A stretch of 64,000 nucleotides of DNA from Copromyces sp. CBS 386.78 (lineage: Eukaryota; Ascomycota; Sordariomycetes; Sordariales; Sordariaceae). The stretch lies in contig MU839234.1 in NCBI GenBank assembly GCA_030685235.1, positions 35,586 to 99,585 of the forward strand, given 5' to 3'. Shown one piece after another: positions 32,428 through 44,199 of the stretch. A model generated the notes under the pieces. The model did not search any database and was not told where the DNA came from. It was given only the letters and a program-made list of their open reading frames with translations. The number at the start of each line of letters is the position of its first letter. Position 1 is the stretch's first letter. The translations under genes were made by a program, and so were the position numbers.

Positions 32428-34013
32428 AGTTTTACGGGCTCCTGCTGCTTGGAGCCGCATCGGAAGCTTTGGCCCATGAGATCGGACACTCCGATGTCGA
32501 CGATAGTCATGATCGTGCTCATGATCACAAAGCGTGCGGATTAGAAGGGTTAGGTGACGACTTTCTCCGCTTACCTGCTGCCAACATTCTCCTGAATGGC
32601 GACCCCGACGTGTTAAATCACTACGCCGGGAACACGACAGAATCGCACCCTCAAGAAGACCTCAACCAGCCCTCAGGGCACAACTGGAGTCATACCACGC
32701 CCTGCTTCAACAGCATCAGCTCCAATAATGCCTTCTGTGTCTTCACAGACACTTCCTACGCCAACGGGCACGGAATCTCTTTCATCACCACCGCTCGACG
32801 AGCCGCTCACCTTGCTTCCCTTCCATCCTTCACCTCGCCCTCTACGACTACCAACAAACCCAACCCTGCGAAATACACCATCAGCTCCATCCCTGGCAAA
32901 GGCCTCGGCCTCATCGCCGCCACCCGCATCCCTCCCACCCGCATCCCTCGCGGTTCTGTGATCCTCTCTTCCCACCCGACCCTCATGATCGACTACCGCG
33001 TCTTCGACGAGCTTTTGCGCACCGATTACATCTTCCTCCAAGCAGCCGCCATTTCGTCTCTTCCGTCGACCCACCACTCGGCATTTTTCGATCTCTCCAC
33101 GCAGTCCAAAAATGACACTGCTGGTGGTGGTGGTCTCTCGAGAATAGCCCTGACTGACAGTATCATAACCACCAACGCTTTTGACATTCCCCCTCCTCCA
33201 TCTCCACCTCTTTCTCTCCATTCTCGCGCCTCTCTCAACGACCCAGCCGACGACCTCTTGTACACCGTCTTCGCATCTCCCATCTCCCGCCTCAACCACG
33301 ACTGCCGCCCTAACGCCGATTACCGCTTCGATTGGGAGAATGGGCTGGTCCAAGTAATAACTGCCGTGCGCGACATCTTCCCCGGGGAAGAAATCACCAT
33401 CTCCTACATCAACCCGCTCCAATCCCGTCAGGCGCGACAGAAACACTTGAGAATGGTGTGGGGGTTTGACTGCTCTTGTGAGCTTTGCTCGCGGTCGAGG
33501 GGAAGGGTGGAGGAGTCGGATCGGAGGGTGAGGTTGATCAAGAAAGTTCGGAGACTGTTGAGACAGGAAGTGGAAGATGATGAAGGCAAGGTTCAAGGAA
33601 AAGGGGAAGGGGACATGAAGAAATTGGCGGAGTTGCTGGTTAGTCTGTATGAAATGGAGGGGCTATGGGGGATGATACACGAGGTGTATGCGATCGCGGC
33701 GAGGGAGCATAGTAACGTAGGAGAGGCGTGGATGGCGATGAAGTGGGCGGGCTTGGCGGTAGAGTTTGGGGCGATGGTGTTGGGAGAGGGGGGTGATGAG
33801 ATGAGGGAGATGAGGGAGTTGGCGAGGGATCCGTGGGGTCATGGGAGTTGGATGAGTCGGAAAAAGAATGGAAGTTATGGCGAGGAGGCTGGAGGGGAGA
33901 AAAGGAAAGAAGGTGGTGAGAGACCGGTGGGTTTAGGGTTGAAGATGGGAGTGGTGGTGAGGATGAGGACGAGGAAGGTTGGTGAACCTGTCTCATTTCA
34001 GTTACTTCCTTAG
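32424..34013 (+). CDS. SET-domain protein with an N-terminal signal peptide
   Basis: 529 aa in a single exon. A classical signal peptide (MKFYGLLLLGAASEALA, probable cleavage before HEIGH) precedes a His/Asp-rich stretch. A split SET domain of the SMYD/Set5-like type follows from about residue 148. It begins with YTISSIPGKGLGLIAA, then RLNHDCRPNADY (the NHxCxPN box near 288) and PGEEITISY (near 321). A Cys-rich post-SET segment, FDCSCELC, follows near 350. SET enzymes usually methylate lysines in nucleus or cytosol, so the signal peptide is odd; similar secreted-looking SET proteins exist in other ascomycetes. The C-terminal region is helical and ends basic. No intron signals interrupt the frame. 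An alternative is that an upstream unannotated exon changes the N-terminus. Confidence 0.85.
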   Translation: MKFYGLLLLGAASEALAHEIGHSDVDDSHDRAHDHKACGLEGLGDDFLRLPAANILLNGDPDVLNHYAGNTTESHPQEDLNQPSGHNWSHTTPCFNSISSNNAFCVFTDTSYANGHGISFITTARRAAHLASLPSFTSPSTTTNKPNPAKYTISSIPGKGLGLIAATRIPPTRIPRGSVILSSHPTLMIDYRVFDELLRTDYIFLQAAAISSLPSTHHSAFFDLSTQSKNDTAGGGGLSRIALTDSIITTNAFDIPPPPSPPLSLHSRASLNDPADDLLYTVFASPISRLNHDCRPNADYRFDWENGLVQVITAVRDIFPGEEITISYINPLQSRQARQKHLRMVWGFDCSCELCSRSRGRVEESDRRVRLIKKVRRLLRQEVEDDEGKVQGKGEGDMKKLAELLVSLYEMEGLWGMIHEVYAIAAREHSNVGEAWMAMKWAGLAVEFGAMVLGEGGDEMREMRELARDPWGHGSWMSRKKNGSYGEEAGGEKRKEGGERPVGLGLKMGVVVRMRTRKVGEPVSFQLLP

Positions 34014-34751
34014 GGAGGTTCGCTATGTTGCAGGTGGCCTCTCTGTTGAATTCTGTTGGTTCATGTGCAGGTAGGTACCTGAACACAGCAGAGAAGGCAG
34101 CTCAGGCGGTACTAACAGAGACGTCATCGGTGGATCGTTTCAGGTCTTTAATGAGGTATCCATAACCATCCGGCGATCCGGCTCTTGACGGGAGAAAAAG
34201 TGAAAAATAAAAGCTGCGTTGAATGCGCTTGAGTCGCTTGTGTTGAGGCTATCTCCAAGTCTTTTCTTAAGTACTCCAAACCGTTGAGAAAAAGCAGCAG
34301 CTCCCATCGACTTCACGGTCCAGACCAACCCTTCCCCGGTGTAGGGCAGTTAGTGACATAGTCTGCATAGCCTAAAACAGGCGCCCAGAGCTACTAGTCG
34401 CTGCTTCCAGCTTGGCGACAGGGTGGAGTGCGGGGTATCGTTGAGCTTGTTCGCTTGGTGGTGCTGCACCTTGATGTCAATCCATCCACAACAAGGAACC
34501 ACTAGACTTTCAGCTCTCTCTCCCCCACACACAGACTGGCAGCACAGCCTCACAACCACCACCGACGGTTGTAACGCAACAGAACTTGGATCAATAGCTC
34601 CCATCCGTCCTTAACAACATTCGTTCGCGCGCCGTGTCCATCACTCGTTTGCTATACGACACCACCGACTGTACGAATTGTACCGCTTCCACACTATCAC
34701 CACAGCGACATCCCAACAGCCACGATAATATATACCCCTTAGGCAGCAACA
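34014..34751. other. Intergenic between SET and Ybp genes
   Basis: 738 bp with no supported coding sequence. The end nearest the next gene is CA-rich and pyrimidine-rich, as is common in Neurospora 5' leaders. Confidence 0.6.
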
Positions 34752-36807
34752 ATGGATTCCGAAAAGGCCATCGCGGCCATCAAAGAGGCCAAGCCCCCTG
34801 CCACTGACCGCTTCACATACCTCACCATTGTCGAGTCGAACCTCTCCCCGGCCGTCCTGCCGACCCTCAATGAAGTCCTCCAGGATGCAGAGCTCACCCA
34901 GGAAATCGGCTGGGACCTGGTCTATAACCTAGCCAACCTCCCCGGCTCCGACGAGTGCTTGGAGACGATTGCGCGACTGGGCAACCCCCGTGAAGTTATC
35001 CTCAAGGTCCTCGAGACCCTCGAACTCCTCAGCCAAGATGACGGCTATCAGAGCGACGACGAAAGCGAGGCAGGCGAGACCAACGGCGAAAAGTCGGTGC
35101 CGTTCAACCAAAAGTTCATCACTTTAGTCAACATGCTATCCATCCTGCACAAGCGTATCAAGACAAAATACCCAAGCCGATTCCTCGCCACATCCCTACA
35201 GACCATCTACAACACCTACCGGCCCAACCATGAGATGACCGCGGCCGTCATCAACCTCGTCCGTAGCTTGGCCGGCAACAAGAGGCCGCCTCTCCCCAGC
35301 CGCAAGTCGAGCGTCAATGTCGCGAACCCAGATCAGCATGGGGATGCTACCAAGAATGCCCCCGACCCCGAGGCAGACAAGGAAACCGAGGGTCCCACAG
35401 AGTCAGCGATACAGGAAAGGTTGCTCTTGAGCTTTGCGACATGCATTCTCGAGTCTTTTGTCAATAAGAACGACGTGGCGTGGGCACCAAGGCTGTTGGA
35501 GTTTCACAACCCGGACAAGATTGTGCCTGGGCGCAAGACCCTCATGGCGAGATTCCGCGATGAGAAGGAGTTGTCGGAGAAGGATGGCGCTGTTGGACAG
35601 TTGGTGGTACGTGTGGCTTCAAGTCCCATGAATGAAATATCGCCGAGTGCGCTAACCCATGGACACGCAGGCATTGATCGCCGATCTTGGTTTGTCCTCT
35701 TGCGGCAAGAACTTCCTTAGCCAGGTCAGCGAGGGGCCCCTCCATACAGACCCCCTATCCAAAACAGAAGACATATCCAAGCCCGAAGATATTGGCTTGT
35801 CGACGGGCGGATGCGTTATCCTTTTGGCATACTGGGTGTTCTCGACAACTGTGTTTGATTCCGACCACCCGGTGCCCGATATGCACATGTTCCCTAACCA
35901 CCTCGCCATGCTTGAGAAGTTCCTTCAAGGCGATGCCGAGGATCAGATCCAAAAGGCACCAGGCACGGTACAAGCCCTGGTTACCATTGGCCTTTGGCTT
36001 CATGACAACGGCCTTATTTCAGCAATTCCCAAGGCATCGCTCGTCAACCAAACGTCGTCCCCCGATGGCCCTACCTCGGACTACATGAGCTACATCCTTT
36101 TCGTAACGCTTGTTGCCGTCTTCCATCCACAACTACACGTGCGCAACGCCGCGAGCTGTCTTGCCGGACAGGTATTGCACGCCGATCCAGCCGACGACGA
36201 CCGTCTCAAGATTTTGTACGATCTTCTCGAGAACTGCGACTACGCATCCCTCAAGGCGTGCGCCGTCACATGGCTCCGTGAGGAACTTATCGCTGCCGGC
36301 CCCAGTGCGCAAGCAGCACCCCAAAATCTTGCGGCTCCGAATAACCAAGCTCCTCTCCCATCACGGACTCTGCAGCCGGGCTCCGCGACACCTGGCACGA
36401 GATCGAGGGCTGGGACGAACATGAACGTCTTCGCTGGCCCCCAGGCGCTCGAGACGGTTCAGTACGTGGTATTCCCCAACATGGACTCCCTCAAAGAACA
36501 GGATGTTCAGGAGCTGGTGAACTATTTGGGCACCAATGCCCCCTTTATCCTCCAGGCTGCAAACTTTGGCTTGTTCTTGTGGAGTTCGGCAGACAAGTGG
36601 AGGAGGGTGTTGCCTCTAAACTTGGATGCGACGGTCAAGGAGCGCTGGTTTGCGCCGCTTAAGGATGCGGTCGCGAAGGTGAAGACGGCCGTGGACAGCG
36701 GCGAGGTTGAGGGCCAAGAGTTGGGGTCGTTGCAGTTCGATTTGGATGTGTTGGGTGAGCGGCTAAGTCGGTTGGAGGCAGCGGAGGGCTTTGCTGTTGC
36801 AAAGTAA
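34752..36807 (+). CDS. Yap1-binding/Ybp2 (kinetochore-associated) family protein
   Basis: Helical-repeat protein of the fungal family that includes yeast Ybp1, which aids Yap1 oxidation by Hyr1 during peroxide stress, and Ybp2, which works at kinetochores. Exons 34752-35606 and 35671-36807 give 663 aa. The 64-nt intron (35607-35670) has a GTACGT donor, a CTAAC branch site and a CAG acceptor, in phase 0. Family features visible: the N-terminal TYLTIVESNLSPAVLPTLNEVL helices, EIGWDLVYNLANLPGS, and in exon 2 GGCVILLAYWVFSTTVF and YILFVTLVAVFHPQLHVRNAA. An acidic insert (about residues 95-115) and a Pro/Gln/Ser-rich linker before residue 560 are low complexity. Which of the two yeast roles applies cannot be read from sequence. 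Confidence 0.85.
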
Positions 36808-37374
36808 ATGATGTCTAGGAATGAGTCTGATGAAAGACGCCCTACGAGAAAAGCATGGCTTGAGCAAGAGGTGGGATAGATTTATATGGACGCTTTCAAC
36901 GGGTATGTATGGGAGGACACGATGTATCAAGGGTGGAGTTTGTGGTTCTACGAAAGTCAAGCGAAGTAATTGTCTGCTTATACTGTTAATGAGTATGTGC
37001 TCGTGTAGCGGGCTGTTACGCGTCGCATGGTTGGAAGGGACCAAGCAATGGAGTTATCGTATAACCTGCTAACCCATCTTCACCTTGGTGAACCTTTTGC
37101 GCCGTGCCGTGCGACTTGGTGGTGATGACAAGTGAATTCAGGGGCCGCGAATGGGGTGACGGCATTGACGCGGGATGGCGAAAGTGGGCACAGACCACCT
37201 GTCTGCCAGCCGCAAGCCAGATCAGGTTTAGCGCATTTCCCCGGCAGCTGACTCCGCACAAGACACAAAAATCCACCATCCACTGCAACAAAATTCTTTC
37301 CTGATCCCTTCGTTCAAGTCGACAGACACAACATAGCATACCTATAGAAGAAATTCTACAGGAAGACGGCCAAG
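36808..37374. promoter_or_regulatory. Promoter region of the uL1 ribosomal protein gene
   Basis: 567-bp spacer. No TATA box is evident, as is usual for ribosomal protein genes. No coding sequence. Confidence 0.4.
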
Positions 37375-38200
37375 ATGTCCAAGATTTCCGTCGGTACGTT
37401 TTCGCAACTGACAGAAGCTGTTATTTCGCAATTTCGCGACGACGACGACGCCAAACTATCAAATAAAAAAATGACCAAATCGCTGATTATTTTGCCTTTC
37501 GACAGCCGCTGTGCGTCAGCACGTTACTGACCTTCTTGAGTACTCTAACGAGACCAAGAAGCGCAACTTCCTCGAGACCGTCGAGCTCCAGATCGGCCTC
37601 AAGAACTATGATCCCCAGCGTGACAAGCGTTTCTCCGGCACCATCCGCCTGCCCAGCATCCCCCGCCCCAACATGAGCATCTGCATTCTCGGTGACCAGC
37701 ACGATATCGATCGTGCCAAGCACGGCGGTGTTGACGCCATGTCCGTTGACGATCTCAAGAAGCTCAACAAGAACAAGAAGCTCATCAAGAAGCTTGCTCG
37801 CAAGTACGATGCCTTCGTCGCCTCCGAGGCCCTCATCAAGCAGATTCCCCGTCTGCTCGGTCCCGGTCTTTCCAAGGGTATGTTTTTGTCTCTCTCCTTT
37901 TAGGAACGCAGAATGCTAACCACCTTTGAAACTACAGCTGGCAAGTTCCCCACCCCCGTCTCCCACTCCGATGACCTTACCGGCAAGCTCAACGAGGTCA
38001 AGTCCACCATCAAGTTCCAGCTCAAGAAGGTTCTCTGCATGGGTGTCGCCGTCGGCAACGTTGGCATGACCCAGGAGCAGCTCGTTGGTAACATCATGTT
38101 GGCCATCAACTACCTCGTCTCCCTCCTCAAGAAGGGCTGGCAGAACGTCGGTAGCCTTACCATCAAGGCTACCATGTCTCCCCCCAAGCGCCTCTACTAA
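37375..38200 (+). CDS. RPL10A: 60S ribosomal protein uL1 (L10a)
   Basis: Forms the L1 stalk of the large ribosomal subunit and helps release the E-site tRNA. Three exons, 37375-37393, 37506-37877 and 37938-38200, give 217 aa, exactly the family length. Intron 1 (112 nt) follows only six codons plus one base, a pattern typical of fungal ribosomal protein genes; intron 2 is 60 nt with a CTAAC branch site. The start is MSKISV AAVRQHV after splicing. Family signatures: [47 protein letters not shown] and [14 protein letters not shown]. The dense use of C-ending codons marks high expression and contrasts with neighbouring genes. Confidence 0.97.
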
Positions 38201-39090
38201 ACGTGGTCATCGTTTGCCAAGGCAGCGATTCACTCGTTTCTTGTAATGTTGGGGTACAGTTAAAACTAGTCAGCCTTTGATTAGGTCATTACTGGTTTTC
38301 TGTAATTGGGCAGCTGCGAGAGATATTTACGGGTGGTCGCTGTTGGACGGTGTCTACATGAGGAGCAATCCGTAGTTCTGAAGGGTTAAAATCTAGAGGA
38401 ATTGCGGTCCATATTCGGTTCTCTTTGCTTGTGCTATGTGAATTGCCCGGTGCCCAGATTTGTATGATGCTTTTGATACCGTGTCTTCAGTGGCACTTGC
38501 TACAATACCTATTCAGCTTCAACAGACAACCAAACTCGAAATATCCGGGATGTCTGGATATTGCCGGAGACATCGAATAGGAGATATCGTTATCAAAGAT
38601 GGCATGTTGTTACATCGCGGCAACACAAGATTGAATTACTCATCAACGGCACCACGTCCACACATCACCGGTTCCCCATCACTGTGTTGGCACGAACGAG
38701 TTTTGCCCCGCTGTGCCCCCCCGCCCCGCCCGAGGCATTGGAAATCCGGCATCGCATTAGGTCATGGACGTCAATCGCGACCTCGGTTGTTGATGACGAA
38801 TCGAAATTGTCTTTGCCTCTTGTATCGATGCCATACACTACTAGTAAAAACCCTTTCCGCGTGAACAAACATCCTCTCCAACAACTTTGTCGAAGATTTA
38901 TCGCCACCTGTTCATCTGGTCTTCTTCTTCTGCAGTGCCCGAACCTGCACCGCATACAACCACCTATCTCTACATACGGTCAACTCACCGGGCATCCCAC
39001 TCTCAACCTCATCACCACCTAACCACAACAATAACAACAACAACCTCACCCTACCAAAACAACATCACACAAACGACAACGACAGCCACC
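38201..39090. other. Intergenic between uL1 and NADH pyrophosphatase genes
   Basis: 890 bp. Frames up to 153 codons on the plus strand run into the next gene's leader and lack domain features. A CAACAA-rich leader precedes the next start codon (CCACCATGCC). Confidence 0.55.
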
Positions 39091-40501
39091 ATGCCTCCAC
39101 CAGCCCTCCCCATCCTCCCCTACCTCTCCTCCGAATCCCCCACCGGCACCCCCTCCGCTCTCACCCGCAAATTCGGCCCCGAAACAGCAAACTACTTCTC
39201 CGGCTCGCCCTTGAACCGCCTCTCATGGTTGAGGTCCGACCACCTCTTTCTCCGGGCCGCCTTCTCCCACCCCTCAGCCAAATTCCTGTTGATGAACAGC
39301 CTCGGCCCCATGGTCAGCAGCAGTAAAGACGATCAGTCACATTTGGGATTTGCTTCGGTTGAAGATGTGAAGTCTCTACTGGGTAGCGGGGAGGAGGTGT
39401 TTAAAAGTGAGGAGGAGGTTGTCAAGGGGTTTGATTCGGAGGAGGTTTTTGGGAAGACAACAGGAGGGGGAAGGGGAGAGAGGGTGGTGATTTTCTTGGG
39501 GGTTGAGTTGGATGATAGTCCCAAGGGTGAGGGGAACACGGAAAAGGAAGACGGACAGGAGGGAAAAGGGGAGGTGTTTGAATGGAAGGGGTTCAGGGGC
39601 ACGCCGTATTTTGCTGTTGATGTTACCCCTCGGGAGGCGGATGGAGAGCAAGGAAAAGCGAAGGTGGAGGAGTTGATCAAGAGGATGGAGGGGGAGGGGA
39701 AGGGACATGTGTTTTTGAGTGCTAGTCCTAGGGGGATGGGGCTGGAGGCTGGACATGGTGAGTTTACTCTTTACGATCCTTCCTGGACTATTGAAGGGGT
39801 GTGAGTGAGTGCTGATGGGAATAATAGCTGCCATGTACGGCCAAGCCCGCGCCCTAATCGACTGGAACGCCCGCAACCCCTTTTGCGCCCAGTGCGGCCA
39901 GCGCACCATCTCGGTCCACGCCGGCACCAAGCGCGTGTGTCCGCCGACGGACAAGGGCCAGGACCGCGCTCCCTGCGCCACCCGGGGCACTGTCTCGAAC
40001 CTGTCCTTCCCGCGAACCGACCCGACGGTGATCATGGCCATCGTCAGCGCCGACGGCACCAAAGTTTTGCTCGGCCGCCAACGGCGCTGGCCTCAGTACT
40101 GGTACAGCACCCTTGCCGGGTTCCAGGAGCCGGGCGAGTCGATCGAGGAGGCGGTCCGCCGCGAGGTCTGGGAGGAGAGCGGCGTCACGGTCGGACGCGT
40201 GGTGCTGCACAGCTCGCAGCCGTGGCCGTTCCCGGCGAGCTTGATGATTGGTGCTATTGGTCAGGCGGTGCCGGGTGATGGGGAGAAGATCTTCTTGGGG
40301 CATGATGCGGAGCTGGAGGATGCAAAGTGGTTCCCGCTGGAGGAGGTCAAGGAGGCGCTGCACAAGGGGGCAAGTAACATGGGTGAGTCGGCGCCGGAGG
40401 GATATGTTGAGGGTGCGTTGAGGTTGCCGCCGCAGACGGCTATTGCGAATCGGTTGATTAATGCGGTGGTGGAGGGGTGGTGGACTATGCCGAAGATTTG
40501 A
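39091..40501 (+). CDS. NPY1: NADH pyrophosphatase, Nudix family (Npy1/NUDT12 type)
   Basis: Hydrolyses NADH and related dinucleotides to the nicotinamide mononucleotide and AMP. Exons 39091-39757 and 39828-40501 give 446 aa. The 70-nt intron (39758-39827) has a GTGAGT donor, a CTGAT branch site and a TAG acceptor, in phase 1. The N-terminal Nudix-like domain is followed by a zinc-ribbon-like segment (CAQCGQ...RVC). The catalytic Nudix box GFQEPGESIEEAVRREVWEESGV-type motif lies near 40129-40190 and matches GX5EX7REUXEEXGU. SQPWPFPASLM is the downstream signature that marks NADH pyrophosphatases. The ribbon carries an insertion (PPTDKGQDRAPCATRGTVSN) relative to human NUDT12. The C-terminus MPKI is not a PTS1, unlike peroxisomal relatives. 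Confidence 0.93.
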
Positions 40502-41342
40502 GGTGGTGAGATGGGTTTTTTTTCCTTTTTCTTTTTGGAGTCGTGAGCGAGGATGTTTTATAGATGGGTTTCGCATAGATAGAACATCGAACTTGGATGC
40601 ATAATGTGGCGTTTGCGGTTCGCGACTTTTCCAAACCGACATGCCCTCTGTCACGAAGCACCGACATCGACGTCTGGACAAGCACACAGGCGGTCATGAT
40701 CGCAGACGCGGATGACCATCTCTTTGACGTGGAGAAGCCCCAAACACCGCACACAACACAACAGTCACCACGAGCAAACAAGAGCTTCTTCCCCACGTCG
40801 CCCCCCTCAAGGAGCGAACACAGCGAAAAAAATAAAATGAAAATGAAAAAAATTCGAATCAAAATGTCGAAACCACCCCACGATCACGGACCTAGAATGT
40901 TCGACGTCCGCGACTAGTGTAAAGGGAAGAGATGGAGAAGCATTGCTTTAGGAGGCCGGGAACGGAGGAAGACCCATCGGGAGTATGGTACAAGAGTAAC
41001 CCTCAGCAAGCCGCTATGCGGAGCCGCCATTATTTAATGTAGTTTAGTAAACAAGGCCACTCCCCAACACATGGCGGTGTAGAGAGAGCGTCCTTGCCAC
41101 TGAAGAAGAAAAAAAAGAGAAAAGAAGATTGAAAGGAGGGGAACAGAGGGTGTTTTTATATGGGTCCGGTGCGGGAAGGGTTTGATGGCTAGTGGGGCTA
41201 GGGCTTGCGGTTTGTGGTGGGGACAGGTGGTGGACAGCTGGCGGGGTGAAATTCTTGGTGGGGTGCAAGTGGGACGTGCGGTAGGAGGCCATCACAGTAC
41301 TCAGCCTTCTACATCCGCATCCTCACCATCATCATTTTCCTC
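40502..41342. other. Intergenic before the carboxylesterase relic
   Basis: Normal composition, no supported gene. A 106-codon frame at 40597-40917 is low-complexity and I do not consider it coding. Confidence 0.55.
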
Positions 41343-41964
41343 TCACAAATAATAATCCACTCCCAACCCAATCCCTTTACACTGCTGCGTCTCCCTCCAC
41401 CCATTCTCCAACCTACTAGGCCAATCCAACACCTTCAACTTGACCCCTTCTCTCCTGCTACTAGCCGTCCACTCACTCCTCTGCGTCTCCCTCCTTGTAC
41501 TCTCAAACCCTCTCGCCCTCAAGAACCCCTCCTCAGGATTCGGATCTCCCGTCTGGTAGGTCCGGTCGAACTCGTAGTAAAAGACGCGCGAGAAGCGGTT
41601 GTTGGTCAGCCCGGCTTGCACGGTGGCCTGGTCGATGCAGCGGAAGATGCCGTCGGTTGCGAGCCGGGAGGAGGAGTTGAAGAGGGCGAGAGTGGCGTTG
41701 GAGGCTAGAGAGGGCGAGAAGCCTTGGGAGAGGAGGTAGGCGGTTTGGTTGGTCGTGGACGGGTAGCTGATGAAGGGGCGCCGTCGTCGTGGGTGATGCC
41801 CATCATTAGGTCGATGCCGCTGGGGCCGGCCTGGCGGGGGAGAGTTCGAGCTCGGGCGAGACGAGGTAGGTGCCGTCAACGACGAGGTAGCGGGCTGAGG
41901 TGCCGCTGGTGAGCTTCTCCGCAGGAAGTTCACGCAGACAGGCGACTCGGAGATAAGACATCAC
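41343..41964 (-). pseudogene. Broken C-terminal part of a type-B carboxylesterase gene
   Basis: Read on the minus strand, 41964-41840 gives LRELPAEKLTSGTSARYLVV...VDGTYLVSPELELS. The frame then shifts to GIDLMMGITHDDGA and shifts again to PFISYPSTTNQTAYLLSQGF...FYYEFDRTYQT. These are consecutive segments of fungal carboxylesterases (alpha/beta hydrolases with the GITHDDG segment near the active centre). The last segment jumps from FDRTYQT to DPNPEEGFLRARGFE, skipping the stretch that normally carries the catalytic His, and ends with LDWPS...GLGVDYYL. Two frameshifts, a missing internal segment and the absent N-terminal two-thirds make it a pseudogene. Base composition is normal, so it decayed by indels and truncation, not RIP. 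Confidence 0.8.
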
Positions 41965-42689
41965 TCCCAGCACCAATCAGCCGAAACTTCAAGAAAGCTA
42001 TCGGTGGCGCTCCTTGACTCAATGGGGTAGTCATAGCGACATGCATCGCTAGATCCGAGAGGGGTGTAGCCACTGGGGAAAAGCCAGTTCGAAACTCCTG
42101 AGAGTCTTTGCCAACTTCAGTGAGAGAGTTGGCGATATTTGACTGAGGCTATTGACTGTGCTAGGAAAAGGGTCAAGTTCTTCATATCAACGATATCCAA
42201 CATCGGTCAAACCAGCTGGAAACTGCCGAAAGGAAATGAATGTGTGCCGCAATGCAAAACGCATCCCCAAGGCCCAAGCAGAAGAAGGAGACATGGAAGG
42301 CTTCTTCTTCCTTCTCGGCGCTTATACCTTGTATGCCACCGAGCAACACGCGTCTTGCGGTGCACAACATGGTTCATGGTGCAACACAGGTCTAGTCAGC
42401 CGCACTTCGACAGAGGACGAACACCGAGATGATTATTCAGAACCCCCTTTTCGCCAAGTCATCATCTCTGTGTACCTCATCGTCTTCACCAGAGCACTAT
42501 CGAGGGAACCTTGTCATTGCACGTTCGAGGTTTTTCATTGATGCGCTCGCTGGATGCGGCAAAGCATTCGTGTCATTGGTAACCGCTGCAGCGCTTGTTC
42601 CAGCTTTAGTGGTCCGCTAACACCCTACTGGTTAGGTAGCATTTGAGGCAAGCAAGTGCGAAGCTTGTTTTGCCGCTTGGTGCCTGTTG
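41965..42689. other. Transition zone between euchromatin and the RIP block
   Basis: Normal GC with ordinary CA/TG content; short frames only. The carboxylesterase similarity stops near 41965, suggesting a rearrangement breakpoint here or just upstream. Confidence 0.5.
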
Positions 42690-43303
42690 TGTAGGTTCGT
42701 ATACCGCTTTTTCTCGTTCGTAAGAGATTTACTCCCCATAATTTTTCCCGAGTCTAACCTTCTTATAGTATAGTTAGCTCCCTTATGCAACCCCGTGTGG
42801 ATATAGTAAACGTGGTCAAACAAGGGGTGCACGGAGGTATATAGGGGTGCTTAGTTGCTTAGTAAAAGAGGGGGTTCTGGCGATAGCCAACTTCTTAATT
42901 CCTATTTATTTTACGTTTTTATCCTTCTTTTTATTAATACTAATATTAATACCAGCCGTAAAACGATAATATTTTCAGACCTTCCCTACGAAATCATAAC
43001 TTGTATCGACTTTAGGCCTATCGATATCGTTTATATATAAAACCCTATACAATCTATATTGTTAATTAGGTTTAATTTCATTTCGTTTTATAAACGTAAC
43101 GAAAGATTTCGAAGATATTAGAGTTTTTATTGTAAATAACGAATATAATGTCGTTTACTATACCCCTTCCTCCTAGAATTTTATATATATTACTAGGCTC
43201 TCCTTCGAAAAGGACGGCTAATATTTCGGCTAAGTTAGAGAGCGGTATAGAAAGATAGTTAAAAAGTATATATTAGGTAATAATTATTAAATATTTTATT
43301 AAT

Positions 43304-43610
43304 ATCACAGGGTTAGCCTATGTTGTATATACTGGTAACAATAGTTCTCTAAGACTACTATCACTATCTCGGTTAATTGGCTGTAACCTCCCGCTATAGA
43401 CCTACTGGGGTTTATAGCTCGAGTCCTATAAAAACTCATCTCCCGAGCGTACCTTATACTCTTCCTCTTCTTCCCTCGTACAATTACATATATCCAATAT
43501 TTATACCCAACCTCTCGCCCTCTACCCGTAATAGTTAATTACACCTTTTAACTATTACGTTTATAACGTAAACCTATCTTTTATTATACAATTAATTTCT
43601 TTTTAATTGT
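43304..43610 (+). repeat. LTR-like segment at the start of gypsy relic 1
   Basis: Begins with a partly decayed copy of the palindrome (ATCACAGG then CCTATGTT), followed by about 130 bp with less RIP, a TATA-like CCTATAAAA near 43425, then a CT-rich stretch. This order resembles an LTR with U3, TATA and R. It lies upstream of a gag-protease relic on the same strand. No second copy at the element's 3' end was found in the window. Confidence 0.4.
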
Positions 43611-44199
43611 ATACGCGTATAGGGATCGCCTCATTACAAATCGCTAAACCTAGTACCCCCCCCCCCAAACATCGATAATCGTAATTACAATAATCGCCCA
43701 ATTAAAATTCAAACCTCCCTTTACCAATACGTAAGGGAAGGCACTCTTCATCTAATAAATAAAAGATCGCCTGTCTTTAACTACCTCAAACGGTCTTAAT
43801 AGCGGACCTTCACCTTAAATAATCCTAATCGCGGACCTTTACTTTTCTTTTATTTCGAACGGTTACCTCTCTTTTATCTTATATTTTACAACGACAACAA
43901 TCCCGCCCTCTTCTCCCCTAATAATAATACTAGTAGTAATAATCTTCCTAACTTTTCTATTCTTATTATTAATAACCTATTTAACCTAAAAATATTATAT
44001 TCTATTATTAATACTTTTAATAATGAATTTAATACTATAATTTATTACGCTATATTTTTCGAACTTCCTTAACCCGCTACTATAATTTTCGTTAATTTTT
44101 TCAAAGGTTTCGACTAATAAAAAGGTCTCTTAATCCCGCGCGAATATTTCGAAATAACCTCTTTTTTTTCCTTAGCCCCCGCTTTTTAATCTATTATCG

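Noticed and set aside
42660..42712. Imperfect inverted repeat AGGCAAGCAAG / CTTGGTGCCT near the left RIP border as a terminal inverted repeat
   Set aside because: Too many mismatches and no partner structure; likely chance.
43656..43666. C11 homopolymer in the RIP block as a functional element
   Set aside because: Isolated homopolymer with no context; CpC is not a preferred RIP site, so its survival is expected.
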